NCBI GenBank assembly: GCA_025463615.1
Contig: JAODAU010000184.1
Location: 1-6,583, forward strand
Direction: 5' to 3'
DNA from: Microbacteriaceae bacterium
Lineage (GTDB): Bacteria > Actinomycetota > Actinomycetes > Actinomycetales > Microbacteriaceae
Length of the DNA stretch: 6,583 nt
Below are positions 5,190-6,583 of the stretch, piece by piece. The notes under the pieces are model-generated. The model was not told the DNA's origin and searched no databases. It saw nothing but the letters and a program-made list of their open reading frames with translations. Numbering within the stretch: position 1 is the first letter of the stretch; each line of letters starts with the position of its first letter. The translations under genes and the position numbers were made by a program.

Positions 5190-6457
5190 TCGCCTTCCAG
5201 CAGCACTTCGCGGAGGTGCGTCGCACCGCCGACGTGCGCCTGGCCCAAATGGCCGCCATCACCGCACATCGTTCGCGGCCGGAACTGGGCTACGCCGGTC
5301 TCGCCCAACAGACCGGGGCGCGGACCCCGGAGCAGTTCGTGCAACAGCTCACAGGTGTGAGCCGCCGCGAGGCCGGAGCGCTGGTGCGAGTCGGCGAACT
5401 GATGGATGTCGCCGCCGCAACGCCCGGCGCGCTGCCGGTTGCATCGTGGCTGCGAGCACTCAACGACGCGATCACCGCCCGCACCCTGTCGACAGGCGCC
5501 GCGGACGTGATCCGCGCAGCACTGACCGGGCTCGAGTCCGCCGATCACTTGCTTCTCGATGCAGCGAATGAGCTGATCCGTGAAGCGAAGGTTCTCAGCG
5601 AGGAGAAGCTCACCGCCCGCGCACGCCAGATCCGCGACCGCCTCGACGAGGCCGGTGTCGCCGGGCGCGAAGAGCAGCTGCGGGAGAAGCGGTGCCTGCA
5701 CCTGTACCCGCAGGCCGACGGGACGACGCGCATCTCGGGCGTGCTCGACCCTGAAAATGCGGCGCACCTCACCGCGGCGATCGACGCCGCTACCTCACCC
5801 CGCCGCGGCGGCCCCCGATTCGTCGACCCGGCCGCGAAGGAGCAGGCGCAACGACTCCTCGATGACCCGCGCACGACCCCGCAGATCGCGCTCGATGCTC
5901 TCGTCGAACTGGTGAAGCTCGGGGTCGCGGGCGACTCCGCCCACATCGTCGGTACCCACAAGCCCACCGTGCGCCTTCATGTCACCGCCCGCGACCTCGA
6001 CCGGCGTGCCGGTGCGGCACACTTCGAGGGCCAGGCCGCGTCAGTCAGCATCGCGACGGCGGACCGGCACCTGTGCGCAGACGGCTTTGTGCCGATCCTC
6101 TTCGATGAGGACGGCGACCGAGTGCTCAACCTCGGCCGCTCCCAACGACTCTTCTCACCACGGCAACGAACAGCGCTCGAAGCCCGAGACGGCGGATGCC
6201 GCTTCCCCGACTGCGATCGGCCACCCAGCTGGACGGAGGCCCACCACATCAACGAATGGGATCGGGACCAGGGCGGAACCGATATCGCCGACGGCATCCT
6301 CCTGTGCCGACACCATCACCTCCTGATCCACAACAACGGCTGGCAGGTCACCCGCACCGGCGCCGACTATTTCGTGTTCCCACCGCGATCACTAGACCCC
6401 GATCAACTTCCGATTCCCGCACCGCCGAAGGGGGGCGCGAGTGTCCGTGCCGCGTGA
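5186..6457 (+). CDS. DUF222 domain protein with C-terminal HNH nuclease motif (13E12 repeat family)
   Basis: Known: DUF222-HNH proteins are multicopy in actinobacteria (the 13E12 repeats of Mycobacterium tuberculosis) and are presumed DNA endonucleases of unproven role. Seen: 423 residues from the TTG at 5186. DUF222 covers roughly residues 1-290 (LGYAGLAQQTGARTPEQFV; VSRREAGALVRVGELM; TRISGVLDPENAAHLTAAID). The HNH region is 325-386: C338-R-F-P-D-C343, E351-A-H-H-I, GGTDIADGILLC374, then RHHHLLIH. Two CxxxxC-type and LLCRHHH cysteines suggest a zinc-bound fold, as usual in this family. The Asn commonly seen before GxLLC is D369. About 25-30 N-terminal residues are missing because the likely true start (ATG 5100) is one frame off; TTG 5186 has no ribosome site and is only the first start available. 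The protein may be made by re-initiation, or the gene may be a young pseudogene. A large inverted repeat follows 29 bases after the stop. Confidence 0.85.
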   Translation: MIAFQQHFAEVRRTADVRLAQMAAITAHRSRPELGYAGLAQQTGARTPEQFVQQLTGVSRREAGALVRVGELMDVAAATPGALPVASWLRALNDAITARTLSTGAADVIRAALTGLESADHLLLDAANELIREAKVLSEEKLTARARQIRDRLDEAGVAGREEQLREKRCLHLYPQADGTTRISGVLDPENAAHLTAAIDAATSPRRGGPRFVDPAAKEQAQRLLDDPRTTPQIALDALVELVKLGVAGDSAHIVGTHKPTVRLHVTARDLDRRAGAAHFEGQAASVSIATADRHLCADGFVPILFDEDGDRVLNLGRSQRLFSPRQRTALEARDGGCRFPDCDRPPSWTEAHHINEWDRDQGGTDIADGILLCRHHHLLIHNNGWQVTRTGADYFVFPPRSLDPDQLPIPAPPKGGASVRAA

Positions 6458-6486
6458 AACGCGCGCCATCGCCGTGACCAGTGACC

Positions 6487-6583
6487 GGAGCGGGGTCTTC
6501 GCCCCAAGAGGCTGGCTGGGTCTGGCAGCGCCGCATCCGGAGGATGCGCGCCGGATTGCCTCTTGGGGCGAAGACCCCGATCC
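6487..6583. repeat. Long inverted repeat (22-bp perfect, 26-bp with one mismatch) around a 45-base loop
   Basis: The arm 6491-6512 (begins CGGGGTCTTCGCCCC) is exactly complementary to 6558-6579. After one mismatch (6490/6580) three more pairs reach the window edge at 6583, so the true length is unknown. The arms also contain their own small hairpins (GGGG-TCTTCG-CCCC and its complement). It could be a bidirectional terminator for the DUF222 gene and an unseen convergent gene, or a small MITE-like or REP-like element. No transposase is present and target duplications cannot be judged. Confidence 0.8.
6532..6548. repeat. Small hairpin in the loop of the long inverted repeat
   Basis: CGCATCC and GGATGCG form a perfect 7-bp stem around GGA, nested in the 45-base loop of the long inverted repeat. 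The stem arms contain the hexamer GGATGC/GCATCC, which is over-represented through the window. Confidence 0.55.

Overview
The window looks like chromosomal DNA of a high-GC actinobacterium, most likely Microbacteriaceae. The evidence is the strong G/C bias at third codon positions, GTG starts, a DUF2510 membrane protein, a DUF222-HNH (13E12-type) gene and an SigR/SigH-type promoter. The genus cannot be fixed from the sequence. No rRNA, tRNA, CRISPR array or complete insertion sequence was found.

Layout. (1) 69-2283, plus strand: a 606-residue DUF2510 protein with a long Pro/Ala/Val-rich linker, four membrane segments and a DUF4333-like tail, followed 4 bases later by a small DUF3224 protein. 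(2) 2302-3216, minus strand, convergent with these: a J-domain protein fused to a NERD-like domain that appears to have lost its nuclease residues. (3) 3322-4868, plus strand, divergent from the J-domain gene: a Cys-type glutathione/thioredoxin peroxidase, a histidine phosphatase 9 bases downstream, and after a 59-base gap a very acidic 114-residue protein of unknown function. The peroxidase is preceded by GGGAAT-N18-GTT, a textbook thiol-stress sigma factor promoter placed so that the message would start at or next to the ATG. (4) 4869-5099: a 231-base gap with a strong hairpin, a DnaA-box nonamer and a promoter. (5) 5100-6457: a DUF222-HNH gene whose promoter and ATG are out of frame with its body. 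One missing base near 5108-5113 would explain this; the body can begin only at a TTG that overlaps the stop of the frameshifted leader. (6) 6487-6583: a 22-bp perfect (26-bp with one mismatch) inverted repeat around a 45-base loop, running to the window end.

How the parts work together. The clearest functional unit is the peroxidase with its phosphatase neighbour, probably induced by disulfide stress. The J-domain/NERD protein on the opposite strand shares the same 105-base intergenic region. The first two genes may be co-transcribed, but nothing in them points to a shared pathway. The DUF222-HNH gene belongs to a multicopy, recombination-prone actinobacterial family, and its frameshift and the flanking inverted repeat fit a decaying or mobile locus. 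I found no convincing new multi-gene system. The best leads are the J-domain/degenerate-NERD fusion, the predicted leaderless stress promoter, the frameshifted DUF222 start with possible re-initiation, and the terminal inverted repeat.
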